Shown piece after piece: positions 28,612 through 38,226 of a stretch of DNA of 64,000 nt. Source of the stretch: CAJQPP01 sp963793465 (lineage in GTDB: Bacteria > Planctomycetota > Planctomycetia > Pirellulales > Pirellulaceae); the NCBI GenBank assembly GCA_963793465.1, contig CAWCAJ010000005.1, positions 186,001 to 250,000 of the forward strand, written 5' to 3'. Below the pieces are notes generated by a model that made no database searches, was not told where the DNA came from, and worked only from the letters and a program-made list of their open reading frames with translations. A program made the position numbers and the translations under genes. Each line of letters begins with the position of its first letter. The stretch's first letter is position 1.

Positions 28612-29312
28612 ACACAGCCGCAGCGAAAATCCGGGACAACCTGCTGCGGGTCCAGGATCGGGTCCAGCAGGCTGCTGCCGCCGCCAATCGTGATCCGCAG
28701 TCCATTCGACTGGTGGGAATCACCAAGTATGTCGATGTCGATCTGGCCCGCATACTGATCGATGCCGGTTGTCGAAACATCGGTGAAAGTCGACCGCAGG
28801 TGTTGGAGGAAAAACGACTCACGCTGGCCAGGAACGATGTCACATGGCATCTGGTGGGACATTTGCAACGTAATAAAGTCTCCCGGACGCTTAAGGTGGC
28901 CGACCTGATTCACAGTGTGGACAGCATCCGGTTGGCCGAAACCATCAGTCGTATGGCCGCCGGAAACCAGCAAACCGTTGATATTTTGTTGGAAGTCAAT
29001 ATATCCGGCGATACCGCCAAACACGGCTTCCAAAGCAAAGAACTGACGGCCTCGATTGATGGCTTGGCAACCTTGCCCAATTTGCAGATTCGCGGATTGA
29101 TGGGCATGGCGGGTTTGACCGCCGACGATCGAGCCATACAGAAACAATTCGCGTCGCTACGGCAATTGCGCGATCAATTGCGGGAACGACTACCCGCCGC
29201 TGAATTTTTCAACGAACTGTCGATGGGCATGAGCGGTGATTTCGAACAGGCAATTGCGGAAGGGGCCACGCTGTTGAGAATTGGCTCGGTGTTGTTTGAA
29301 GGCGTATTGTGA
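28608..29312 (+). CDS. YggS/PROSC-family PLP homeostasis protein
   Basis: This 234-residue alanine-racemase-fold protein has the PLP lysine Lys40 in VGITKYV, then IGESRPQ, WHLVGHLQRNK, and the C-terminal LSMGMSGDFEQAI and IRIG-type (LLRIGSVLFEG) phosphate-binding segments. YggS proteins bind pyridoxal phosphate and buffer its level without known catalysis. The GTG start overlaps the upstream stop, and its own TGA overlaps the next GTG, so three genes are tightly coupled. The YggS-YggU pairing is common in bacteria. Confidence 0.93.
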   Translation: MNTAAAKIRDNLLRVQDRVQQAAAAANRDPQSIRLVGITKYVDVDLARILIDAGCRNIGESRPQVLEEKRLTLARNDVTWHLVGHLQRNKVSRTLKVADLIHSVDSIRLAETISRMAAGNQQTVDILLEVNISGDTAKHGFQSKELTASIDGLATLPNLQIRGLMGMAGLTADDRAIQKQFASLRQLRDQLRERLPAAEFFNELSMGMSGDFEQAIAEGATLLRIGSVLFEGVL

Positions 29313-29602
29313 CGCTGAGCCTTCGCGAAACCAAAGCGGGTGTTGTCTTGACAATCCGGGTTGCGGCGGGGGCCCGCCGCAATCAGGTACGCGGTGTTCA
29401 GGATGGGGCGCTCAAATTGAGTGTTGCCCAGGCACCCGACAAAGGAAAAGCCAACCAGGCCGTGATCGCATTGTTGGCCGTTGAACTGCAATGCCCCAAA
29501 TCGGCCCTGCAGATTGTCAGCGGTTCCACCAGCCAACAAAAACGGTTGCTGATCCTGGGTTTGACGGCGGATCAGGTAGCGTCGCGATTGACGGGCAGTT
29601 AG
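29309..29602 (+). CDS. DUF167/YggU-family protein
   Basis: This 97-residue protein matches the YggU family: VRVAAGARRNQV-type opening (LTIRVAAGARRNQVRG), the central LSVAQAPDKGKANQAVIALLA and the C-terminal IVSGSTSQQKRLLI. Its function is not established. It starts at GTG inside the yggS stop region (GTGA) and is followed by a terminator at 29632. Confidence 0.92.
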   Translation: MTLSLRETKAGVVLTIRVAAGARRNQVRGVQDGALKLSVAQAPDKGKANQAVIALLAVELQCPKSALQIVSGSTSQQKRLLILGLTADQVASRLTGS

Positions 29603-29631
29603 GAAGAACACTCGGGCCGCCCAAAAAAAAG

Positions 29632-29658
29632 ACCCGCTCTTTCGGGCGGGCCTTTTTT
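29632..29658. terminator. bidirectional Rho-independent terminator
   Basis: A GC-rich hairpin (ACCCGC ... GCGGGC) lies between an A8 run on one side and a T6 run on the other. It therefore works for both the yggU gene (+) and the converging peptide transporter gene (-). Confidence 0.85.
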
Positions 29659-29677
29659 GATTCCTGAACGTAAACGA

Positions 29678-32359
29678 TTACTGGTCTTCGCCATCCCCTT
29701 CAATGTCCTCATGCATCCATTTTTTCAGGATCGGGGAAAGCAGCAGGCAAAACACCCCGGATGCAACGGCCATGATGGCAATCAGGCGGAACACATCCCC
29801 ATAGACATTCACCGTCTCCAACGGGACCGGTACCACGGAGGAATCTCCACCTTCGGTAACACCGGTGAATTGGGCAATGATTCCGGCCAGGAACTGGGAG
29901 AAAGCGGTGGCCAGGAACCAGGTTCCCATGACCGTGCTGACCAGTCGAGCCGGCGACAGCCGCGTGACCATCGACAGGCCTACGGGTGACAGGCACAACT
30001 CGCCAGTCGTTTGGAACAGGTATCCCAGGATCAACCAAATCACGCCCACCATCCCCTGATCATTACAGGTAATGGCTCCGTACCAGAAACAGGCGAACCC
30101 CAGTCCCAATTGAATCAGTCCCAGGGCGAACTTCACGGGCGTGCTGGGTTCGATGCCGCGGACATTCATCCATCCCCACAGAATCGTGAACAGCAATCCA
30201 AAGATCAGGATGAAGATGGCGTTGACACTTTGGAAAACCGAGGCCGGAATCTCCGCGCCGCCAACTGACAGTCCCGCATTCTGAGCCGAGTGTGTCCAGG
30301 TCAATTTCTTGTCGGCTGTGGGTGCGTTGATGGCCGTATTGGAAACGTAGTCCCTCAAATATGTCAGGCCACTCATGGTCAACGGCTTCAAATTCACGAG
30401 GGAGTCCACGGTGGCTTCCGCTTTGACGCGATCCACCAGTTGACTGACCAGCAGATCGCGGGCAGCATCGTCGGCCGGTTGGATCACATTGGAGGCAGCG
30501 ACGGCCTGTTGCACACGTTGTTTCAGTTCGTCTTCCCAGACCTTCTCCGCTTCTTTCTGGGCAGCCTTTTCTTCCGCCGTCATTTCCGGTTCCTGGGCTT
30601 CGGCGGTCGTCTCGGCAGTCCCTTCCGCAGACGGATTGTCAACGGGATTATTGGCGGGTCGAACCTGGGCCCAAACCTGGGCGATCAATTCATCTTTGGC
30701 CGCATCCACGGCGGGATCGTAGACACCCTCCCGGGTGCGTTGTTCGATTTTGGCTCGCTCGACAAGTCGAATGGCCCTGGCCAGCTGTTCTTTCATGGCC
30801 GGGTTGTCGTTTTCGTATCCCAGAAATTCCTGGGTCAAGGCGGGCAAGTCCGTCAAACCTTCTTCGCTGGTTTCCACAGGAATACGCAACTCGATGGACT
30901 TCCCGGCATCCCCTGCGGTAATCAACTGAGTCTGGCCGGTCACGCGATCGACGTTGCGGTCCGTGAAGTTGTTGACCGAGCTGCCGGCCTGTTCAAAGAA
31001 CGACCAGAAGAGCATGGAAAAGAACGTCAGGATCATGACCACGAACATGCGTTCCCGTGGCACCTTGCTGAGCCGGAAAATCTGGCCACACAGGTAAACC
31101 AGGGCCACAACGCCCGCCAGCATCAGGATCAATCCGGCTGGCGTGCTCATTTTTTCTACGAACATTGCCAGGATGGCCATCCCGGCACTATCGGCATTGT
31201 TCAAATTGTCGACAACCGACTCGGGAATCAGGCTGATTCCCCCTTTTGCGCCAAACAATGGTTCGAAACCGGACACGAATAACAGAAAGATCGGCACGCT
31301 CAACAGGGCACCCAGATAAACCATCCACTCTTTGGTAATGCCAAAGACCTTTTCGTTCAGCGTGTCGTAGTTCGGCGGCATGCCTGCCCCAGCCGGCAAC
31401 CCGGCTTTGCCAATGGCAGCGACGGATACCAGGGCCGCCCCCACCAGCACCACGGCCACGATATAAAACACCCAGGTGGTGATGGGATCGCTGGGGTGAA
31501 ACCGGAACATGGCATAGGCCACGCCACCGGCGCCCAATAACACCGAAATCTGCGTCAAGATTCTGGAAAAAACACCGATGTCCATCTTGCCGGATTGCTC
31601 ACGCTTGCCCAGCGAAACAAAGGCAAAGATGGCGGCTAACGCCATCGTGATGGTGGTAATCCAGTTCAAATAGGGATTGATCTGCTCCAGCTGTTCCAGT
31701 TCCAGGATGTTCAAGGCGGCCGCCGCCACACTGATCAACAACAACAACTGGGAAATCACCGTGGGTGCAATAAACACCGCCAGGCCCGTCAACATGCCCG
31801 CGGTCGCCAGCCCAAACCCCTTGTGCCACCCATAGGTTTCGCCCACGTAGCCACACAGCAAGGGGGCGATGGCGGCACCCAGGTTGATTCCGATATAAAA
31901 GATCGTGAATCCGCCGTCTCGCTTGGGACTGCCCTGGGGGTACAACGAGCCCACCATCGTGGAGATGTTGGGTTTGAAGAAGCCGTTGCCGACGATCAGC
32001 AGGGCCAAAGCGGCAAAAAACCCGGTTTTGTGTTCAATCGTCATGGCCAGGTGACCGCTGGCCATCAACACCCCCCCCAGAATCACGGCGCGGCGAGCGC
32101 CGATCAAACGGTCGGCAATCATGCCACCAAAGAACGGAGTCATGTAGACCAAAGAGGTGTAGGCACCGTAGATCGTGTAAGCATCGCTGTCCCCATAACT
32201 CATGAAGCCCTTGATCATGTAGAAGACCAACAAAGCCCGCATGCCGTAATAGGAAAAGCGTTCCCAGAGTTCGGCAAAGAACAGCGTGAACAATCCGGTG
32301 GGATGTCCAAATAGCTGCTCCCGCTGCGGCAGATTCAGGTCGGTTTTCAAGTCTTTCAT
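29678..32359 (-). CDS. POT/PTR-family peptide transporter with a large inserted domain
   Basis: This 893-residue MFS transporter of the proton-dependent oligopeptide family has the N-terminal ELWERFSYYGMRALL motif (the ExxER proton-coupling signature) and FYIGINLGAAIAPLL, both diagnostic for POT. Typical members are about 450-600 residues. Here a roughly 240-residue hydrophilic, helix- and charge-rich insert (about 465-700) lies between the membrane helices at about 440-460 and 715-735. The ATG at 32359 has AGGAG six bases upstream. It imports di/tripeptides with protons if the family role holds. The insert probably faces the periplasm, by analogy with the extracellular domain of animal PepT. 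Confidence 0.9.
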   Translation of the reverse strand: MKDLKTDLNLPQREQLFGHPTGLFTLFFAELWERFSYYGMRALLVFYMIKGFMSYGDSDAYTIYGAYTSLVYMTPFFGGMIADRLIGARRAVILGGVLMASGHLAMTIEHKTGFFAALALLIVGNGFFKPNISTMVGSLYPQGSPKRDGGFTIFYIGINLGAAIAPLLCGYVGETYGWHKGFGLATAGMLTGLAVFIAPTVISQLLLLISVAAAALNILELEQLEQINPYLNWITTITMALAAIFAFVSLGKREQSGKMDIGVFSRILTQISVLLGAGGVAYAMFRFHPSDPITTWVFYIVAVVLVGAALVSVAAIGKAGLPAGAGMPPNYDTLNEKVFGITKEWMVYLGALLSVPIFLLFVSGFEPLFGAKGGISLIPESVVDNLNNADSAGMAILAMFVEKMSTPAGLILMLAGVVALVYLCGQIFRLSKVPRERMFVVMILTFFSMLFWSFFEQAGSSVNNFTDRNVDRVTGQTQLITAGDAGKSIELRIPVETSEEGLTDLPALTQEFLGYENDNPAMKEQLARAIRLVERAKIEQRTREGVYDPAVDAAKDELIAQVWAQVRPANNPVDNPSAEGTAETTAEAQEPEMTAEEKAAQKEAEKVWEDELKQRVQQAVAASNVIQPADDAARDLLVSQLVDRVKAEATVDSLVNLKPLTMSGLTYLRDYVSNTAINAPTADKKLTWTHSAQNAGLSVGGAEIPASVFQSVNAIFILIFGLLFTILWGWMNVRGIEPSTPVKFALGLIQLGLGFACFWYGAITCNDQGMVGVIWLILGYLFQTTGELCLSPVGLSMVTRLSPARLVSTVMGTWFLATAFSQFLAGIIAQFTGVTEGGDSSVVPVPLETVNVYGDVFRLIAIMAVASGVFCLLLSPILKKWMHEDIEGDGEDQ

Positions 32360-32841
32360 CAATGGCTCCTGGATCCGTCGATCGGCATGGCCGGACAGTG
32401 ATCAGCTAAAAGGTCCCATGGGCGTAACGCCTGACCTGAGATGAATCCGATTCACCCGAGGTCGCGGTGATACCTTGTTTTGCGAAAATTCGTGTACTTT
32501 TTGTACTTAACGGCCCATCAACAAACAAGACAGAACCGGGGCTTTTTATGTCGCGATGGGACCAGGGTAAGCTTGAACACGTGTGCCGGGTTGGATTCGT
32601 TGGATTCGGGGACTTCGCCACCCGCAGAAGTGTGCCGGAAGAATTAGAAAAGACGCAACGTGTCAACACGATACAAAATGGGGCCCATTCGACGTGTGTC
32701 GTCGTTGTGTCGTTGTGCAGGGAATGCCCTCCACCGGGGCCCGTGAAATGACAGGAGAATGCTTGATGCAGGTGGCAAATTGTTTCAGAATTATCCTGCC
32801 GTCAACTCACCGCTCTCCAGTTTTTCACGGAAGTTGTCAAC
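32360..32841. other. intergenic between divergent transporter and comM
   Basis: These 482 bases hold the promoters of two divergent genes. Short open frames exist but have no support; no operator or riboswitch was recognised. Confidence 0.4.
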
Positions 32842-34179
32842 ATGCTGGCCAAACTGAATACGTTTTCCCTGTTGGGGATTGATGCATTGCCGGTGGAAGT
32901 GGAGGTGGATGTCTCGCCGCGCGCCGCTCCCAAAATTATCCTGGTCGGTCTGCCGGAAGCGGCCGTCAAGGAAAGCACGCATCGCGTGGAACGGGCCCTG
33001 GTTAACTCGGGATTCCATCGACCGCAGGATCGCGTGGTCATCAATTTGGCCCCCGCGGAGCTACCCAAACAGGCGGCCTCGTTCGATCTGCCCATTTCGC
33101 TGGGCATGTTGCTGGGCACCGGCCAAATGCAAGCGGAGTGGTTGTCGGATTATGCCGTGGTTGGGGAACTGTCGCTGGAAGGCCATATGCGTCCGGTCAA
33201 AGGTGCCCTGTCGATGGCCATTGCCGCAGCCCGACAAGGGGTGCGTGGGCTGGTACTGCCAGCGGCCAATGCACACGAGGCCTCGGTCGTGGAAAACCTG
33301 GAAGTCATCGCCGTGGACAGCCTCAGCCAGGCGGTCGCCTTTTTCAGTGGCGGGTTGGATATCGACCCGACTCCTTCGCGGATGGACGATCTGTTCGAGG
33401 AGTATTCGGCTTACGAGGAGGATTTTTCGGATGTGCGGGGACAGGAGATGGCCAAGCGGGCCGTGGTGATCGCGGCCGCCGGAGCTCACAACATTCTGAT
33501 GCTGGGCCCACCCGGTTCCGGCAAAACGATGTTGGCCAAACGCATCCCCACGATCATGCCGTCGTTGTCGCCGCAAGAGTCGATCGAGACGACACGGATC
33601 TACAGCGCGCTCGGCCGACTGGATTCTGGCCAGCCGTTGTTGGCCAAACGTCCTTTCCGCTCTCCGCATCACACCATCAGCGACGCCGGTTTGGTGGGTG
33701 GTGGCAGTACCCCCGTGCCCGGCGAAATCTCAATGGCCCATCACGGTGTGTTGTTTTTGGACGAGCTGCCCGAGTTCAACCGCCGCACGCTGGAGGTGAT
33801 GCGGCAGCCGCTGGAAGATCGGGTGGTCACAATTTCCCGCGCACTGGCGTCGACGACTTTCCCGGCGGACTTCATGCTGGTGGCGGCACTGAACCCTTGC
33901 CCTTGTGGATTCAGGACCGATCCACGGCGGCCCTGCAATTGCACCTCGCCGCAAGTGGAGAGGTATATGGGCAAGATATCCGGTCCGTTACTCGACAGGA
34001 TCGACATTCACATCGAGGTCCCGGCCACGGAGTACAAGGAACTGGCATCGCGGTTACCGGGCACGTCTTCGGCGGAGATGCGGGAACAGGTGATCGTGGC
34101 CCGTCGGGGGCCAAGCGGAACGTTTTGGGCAGGATCGTTCGATCTACAACGCCAACCTGTCCAGTCGTCAATTGCGTGA
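32842..34179 (+). CDS. comM: ComM/YifB Mg-chelatase-like ATPase, frameshifted near its end
   Basis: This AAA+ protein of the ComM family (branch-migration helicase that helps integrate transformed DNA) starts MLAKLNTFSLLGI. It has the N-terminal ChlI-like domain, Walker A GPPGSGKT (about 222-229) and Walker B VLFLDELPEF (about 303-312). The conserved NPCPCG cysteine segment precedes the C-terminal domain. One extra C at about 34111 (CGGGGGCCAAGC against CGGGGGCAAGC in the downstream copy) shifts the frame and stops translation at 34179. Removing it gives 511 residues, the normal family length, ending at 34378. The 3' third is duplicated at 38227-38623. Confidence 0.93.
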   Translation: MLAKLNTFSLLGIDALPVEVEVDVSPRAAPKIILVGLPEAAVKESTHRVERALVNSGFHRPQDRVVINLAPAELPKQAASFDLPISLGMLLGTGQMQAEWLSDYAVVGELSLEGHMRPVKGALSMAIAAARQGVRGLVLPAANAHEASVVENLEVIAVDSLSQAVAFFSGGLDIDPTPSRMDDLFEEYSAYEEDFSDVRGQEMAKRAVVIAAAGAHNILMLGPPGSGKTMLAKRIPTIMPSLSPQESIETTRIYSALGRLDSGQPLLAKRPFRSPHHTISDAGLVGGGSTPVPGEISMAHHGVLFLDELPEFNRRTLEVMRQPLEDRVVTISRALASTTFPADFMLVAALNPCPCGFRTDPRRPCNCTSPQVERYMGKISGPLLDRIDIHIEVPATEYKELASRLPGTSSAEMREQVIVARRGPSGTFWAGSFDLQRQPVQSSIA

Positions 34180-34378
34180 GTACTGTCCCTTGGACGGAGC
34201 CTGTCAGGAGATCATGAAGGCGGGTGTCAACGAGATGGGTTTGTCGGCGCGGGCCCACGACAAGATCCTGCGTGTGGCCCGCACCATCGCGGACCTGGAC
34301 GCCAGCGAAACGATTCAGACGCACCACCTGATGGAAGCGGTCAACTACCGGATTCTGGATCGCAACATTTGGAGTTAG
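34172..34378 (+). pseudogene. comM: out-of-frame 3' end of comM
   Basis: This is the continuation of ComM after the one-base insertion: REYCPLDGACQEI through LDRN, ending IWS-stop instead of the LHQ/MHQ ends of the other two copies. The frame is coherent and family-like, so it was coding until the shift, or the shift is an assembly error. Confidence 0.85.
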
Positions 34379-34400
34379 GGATCACAAAGGAGCGTTTTGG

Positions 34401-35086
<686 letters not shown>

Positions 35087-35191
35087 GTCGCTCGCACCAT
35101 CGCCGACCTGGACGCCAGCGACAACATCCAGACGCATCATCTGATGGAGGCTGTGAATTACCGAATCCTCGACAGGAATATGCACCAATAG
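35087..35191 (+). pseudogene. comM: 35-codon comM 3'-end remnant
   Basis: The remnant encodes the last 34 residues of ComM and a stop (starts VARTIADLDASDNIQ, ends RNMHQ). It differs from the other two copies mostly at third codon positions, so it descends from a functional, diverged comM rather than from a recent copy of the one upstream. It has no start codon and directly abuts the palindromic array. Confidence 0.88.
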
Positions 35192-35306
35192 CAGTCGCAT
35201 CGGTTGATAGATCAAAACGGCACGGAGAGCCGTTCAACGTTGCTCGACTCTCCGAGTCGATTCTGAAGCGTTATTTGTTTTTAATCGCATTCCAATGGTC
35301 GGATCA

Positions 35307-35348
35307 GCTTATCGACCAGGTTGATCGGCTTATCGACCAGGTTGATCG
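35307..35348. repeat. 21-base direct tandem duplication
   Basis: GCTTATCGACCAGGTTGATCG occurs twice back to back. It contains the stop codon and last codons of the minus-strand small gene at 35330. Confidence 0.95.
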
Positions 35349-35587
35349 TCGTTTCTTCCGGGCTTGATTTGAAACGCGATTGACTTGGTTGCGAGATGTC
35401 CGTTTTCTTCCACGTAAAAATCTACTGACTGGTCCTGAATCGGCTGATTGCCAACGTTGCACACCAGATCGAACTGAGCGGTTTCGCCAGCATCGATTTC
35501 GAACGGTAACGACTTCGAACCGTACCATTTGTCAGCGCTGGGTGGCCGTTCGGCGATCATGATCCCGCTGAAACAAATCAAGATCAA
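35330..35587 (-). CDS. small orphan protein in the comM island
   Basis: This 85-residue frame has protein-like composition (FEIDAGETAQFDLVCNVGNQP and a VDFYVEENG segment), resembling a small beta-sandwich. It has a short hydrophobic N-terminus that may be a weak signal or anchor. It begins 3 bases after the stop of the upstream 447-residue gene on the same strand, suggesting co-transcription or a fusion broken by a frame shift. Its C-terminal codons lie in the 21-base duplication. The family is unknown. Confidence 0.5.
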   Translation of the reverse strand: MILICFSGIMIAERPPSADKWYGSKSLPFEIDAGETAQFDLVCNVGNQPIQDQSVDFYVEENGHLATKSIAFQIKPGRNDDQPGR

Positions 35588-35590
35588 TAA

Positions 35591-36934
35591 CTAACGGTCT
35601 GACTCATTAACGTCTCTTTCGGATTTTTCCTTGGGTTGGTCGGATCTCTCAGGGAAATCCTGCTGTTTCAATTTTCCAGAAAATGCTTTCGTGTCTTTTA
35701 GGATGATGCGAATTCGCAGAGTCGTTTCTTTACCTTCGCCTTGTTTTTCAGCTGGCCAGTACATCACCTCTCGGCGGTCCTCGGTCAGACCCTCTTCGGG
35801 AATTTCAGAAAGCCAAAGCTGGACGTCGTCTATCAATTCCTGCCATTCGTCACGTTCGGTTTCAGGAGTCTTCTTGTGAATTCGTTCGAGTGTATCGACC
35901 AGGTTCTGTTTGGTCGGCGGTAAGTCAGCACCCCAGCCTCGTGCAAAGAGTCTCCGCTTATCACTTTCCGACCCAAGGAATTTGAGTTTAACGCCATTCT
36001 TTACACCTTGCAGGATCTCCATTTTATGTAAGTCAAGCATGTCACCTCTCGCCACCAAAAGAAGTCTGTCCTCCAGTTCTTCAAGCAGTTCCATGCCGAA
36101 CCCTTTGGGATCGACCAAGTTTCGAATCCGTGCCGCCAAAACAACACGTTTGTTCTGTGCCAGAATATCCAATCCATACCACCCGCCAAAAACTGCCGGG
36201 ACATATGCTATTGGTTCAACCTCGTCGCCCGGCTCAGCGTCAAACGGTAGCACTGGAACCGGTTTGAACGACATCGGTAAAGTATCCATCCCGGCATCTG
36301 CCAGCAATTGTGCAAATTCTGAGTTTTCGTCCAACGAACCATCCTGCAATTGGTCCATTAATTCCAGATTCACGCGCATCAACACGTCTAGGCTGTAAAT
36401 CCTGCTAAAGGCGTCTCGTTTTTTCGAATATGACGCCTCCTTTCTCTTGTACCAATCCAGAAAATACTCTTCCTTAAGTTTTTGATGGACCCAGTCGTCC
36501 CACTTGTTGAGTTGCTTTCGATAGTTTTCTTTCGTGTCAAACTGATGGGTTAACCAAAGTTTTGCATGTAATCCATAAACCGTGCCGAAGTTTGATTTTC
36601 CGGTTGTGAAGAATTCAAAGTCCTTATCGAACGATTCCGCAACCAGTGTTGCTGCTTGACGTTTTGGCATATTCTGAAGGTAGGCGTAGACCCGACGCAC
36701 ACGTTCGTCAGACAAGATCTGAACAAATTTAGCATGCAATTCGGCGCCCGCTCCCTGTTCACCACGCAGGAAAAGATGGTTTAGAGATTCACCAGGCTGG
36801 CTGATAACTTCAAGCAACGTTTCCAGGTCTGCGTCTGCCGCTTTTAATAGCACACCGCGAGCCGATCGCGTTTGAGCCATTGCTGGCAGCGAGCAAAAAA
36901 ACAACAGCGCAGCAATACATGTCTTAATGAACAT
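35591..36934 (-). CDS. secreted orphan protein in the comM island
   Basis: This 447-residue protein has a clear signal peptide (MFIKTCIAALLFFCSLPAMA, cleavage before QT). The mature part is helical at first (about 30-230), then mixed, with a charged Lys/Glu/Gln tail. Sequence is visibly AT-richer than the flanking housekeeping genes. No motif or family is recognised. It lies head-to-tail with the 85-residue gene and on the strand opposite to comM. Confidence 0.72.
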   Translation of the reverse strand: MFIKTCIAALLFFCSLPAMAQTRSARGVLLKAADADLETLLEVISQPGESLNHLFLRGEQGAGAELHAKFVQILSDERVRRVYAYLQNMPKRQAATLVAESFDKDFEFFTTGKSNFGTVYGLHAKLWLTHQFDTKENYRKQLNKWDDWVHQKLKEEYFLDWYKRKEASYSKKRDAFSRIYSLDVLMRVNLELMDQLQDGSLDENSEFAQLLADAGMDTLPMSFKPVPVLPFDAEPGDEVEPIAYVPAVFGGWYGLDILAQNKRVVLAARIRNLVDPKGFGMELLEELEDRLLLVARGDMLDLHKMEILQGVKNGVKLKFLGSESDKRRLFARGWGADLPPTKQNLVDTLERIHKKTPETERDEWQELIDDVQLWLSEIPEEGLTEDRREVMYWPAEKQGEGKETTLRIRIILKDTKAFSGKLKQQDFPERSDQPKEKSERDVNESDR

Positions 36935-37025
36935 TTCTAATGCACCCTCAACTATTCAGTTTGTCGTCGTTGTGAGGAATTCGAATGGGATTTTTCTTCC
37001 ATCGAAGAGTTCAGAATCCAGACAA

Positions 37026-37778
37026 TCAATCGGATACTTTTTTGTATTGACGCCAATGGGTCGGGTGTAGATGAGGCGTGGACAAGTTAGCCAGACTATC
37101 GCAGTCCCAAGCTTTCTTGTAGATAGCACTAGCACGAAACTTCTCGATTGTTGGCCCAATTCGAATTGCCACTGGATCAAGGGAGGTTTCGCCTTCAACA
37201 GACATTATCGATGGTTGAGTCTCTACTGGGCACTCTATCTTTACGATCTTGATTGAGTGTCTATCACCATCGTGACCAGCATCCCCGCCCTCGTCCGGTC
37301 TGTCCAATGCAACAGTTGCGTCTTTCCCGTTGTCTCTAATCCAAACCTGGCCGTCCTCGCTTTCATCATTGTTAGGTCCACCGTCAGGGGGGGAATGTGC
37401 TGGTTCTGAAAATTCAATCCAGTCATGCGCAGTAGGTATCCAAATATCTGTTTGGTCGAAGGTAAACCCATGACAATTGTGTGAGAAATCCTCGTCTCCT
37501 ATCCTTTCGTAACCACCGGGTTCGCCTACCTTGTATTTCCAATCATAGTGTGCCTTCATCTGCTCAACGGTAAAACCTATAACAGTGCCATCTGTTAGTT
37601 CAAGTGTCGCAACCCAATCATCGGCTATGTCTACGACGTCATACCTAAACTTATTACCTTTGGAATTCGTTTTGTCTCCACCGGGAACGCTGTAACGCTT
37701 CGCAGTTCCGTGTCCTTCATCATCTTCAGGGTCAGCATCAGGGTTTATTAGGTCTATGCTGGCGCTGAGGCTTGTCAT
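37026..37778 (-). CDS. orphan protein with NCHGF motif, probably secreted if frame restored
   Basis: This is a 250-residue acidic, Asp/Gly-rich protein. A conserved-looking DFSHNCHGFTF segment (about residues 97-107) followed by TAHDWIEF resembles the NCH(A/S/G)(Y/F) motif of some secreted Cys-His proteins of NlpC/papain-like type. That would make the Cys a candidate nucleophile, but this is inference. The start ATG overlaps the stop of an upstream 46-codon frame that encodes a signal peptide. One additional G in the G6 run there would fuse the two into a single secreted protein of about 295 residues. Composition is AT-rich. Confidence 0.68.
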   Translation of the reverse strand: MTSLSASIDLINPDADPEDDEGHGTAKRYSVPGGDKTNSKGNKFRYDVVDIADDWVATLELTDGTVIGFTVEQMKAHYDWKYKVGEPGGYERIGDEDFSHNCHGFTFDQTDIWIPTAHDWIEFSEPAHSPPDGGPNNDESEDGQVWIRDNGKDATVALDRPDEGGDAGHDGDRHSIKIVKIECPVETQPSIMSVEGETSLDPVAIRIGPTIEKFRASAIYKKAWDCDSLANLSTPHLHPTHWRQYKKVSD

Positions 37779-37915
37779 TTCCCCCCTACGTTAATGCGAA
37801 CCGGTACAGGCCAACTGTCGTAGTGAGTAAATTCTTCTTGGCCAACAGCAGATCGCGAAAACAAAAACGTGAATAGGGTCATCGTTGAAATCAACAATAA
37901 ATTTCTTAACACCAT
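37775..37915 (-). CDS. 46-residue signal-peptide frame, likely N-terminus of the NCHGF protein
   Basis: The frame encodes a basic-hydrophobic signal (RNLLLISTMTLFTFLF) ending around SAVGQ, then a short mature stretch to GGK and TGA. GGAGG lies just upstream; the adjacent GTG codon at 37912 has the better spacing. Its TGA overlaps the next ATG (ATGA). The junction is a G6 homopolymer, and one more G gives ...INVGGE-MTSLSASI in a single frame. Confidence 0.55.
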   Translation of the reverse strand: MVLRNLLLISTMTLFTFLFSRSAVGQEEFTHYDSWPVPVRINVGGK

Positions 37916-38226
37916 TACCTCCAAAATCAGGCCGAAAAACCAGCAATAAGCATCGATTGTGAACTTGCATTGTTTATCGCGCCGGGGGGGGGGGGGATGT
38001 CAACAGTTTTTTGCCATTTTTCGTTTTCTTTCCTGTAGGCTTCCCCAGATTTTGCTCGCATGGACTACTTCCAACCAGCAGCGTGCGACTTTTAAATTTA
38101 AATGCTTTTGTTTGGTGGTTGCAGGGAGTTTCGGTATCTTTCCCCATCGTTGCGAAAACCGTCTATACGCATCTTTGGGAATAGCAGGGCGTTTGTCCGA
38201 ATCCTACATGGGAACGAAAAAAGAAG
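37916..38226. other. island right end with a poly-G tract
   Basis: No gene is supported here. The stretch contains 13 consecutive Gs at 37984-37996 and then AT-rich sequence running directly into the second comM copy at 38227. Confidence 0.6.

Noticed and set aside
30290..31282. 330-codon + strand open frame rich in Gly/Phe/His
   Set aside because: Antisense to the POT transporter; typical of the complement of a hydrophobic membrane protein.
33138..34217. 359-codon alternative frame within comM
   Set aside because: Same strand but different frame; Gly/Arg-rich translation without homology, while the ComM frame has all motifs.
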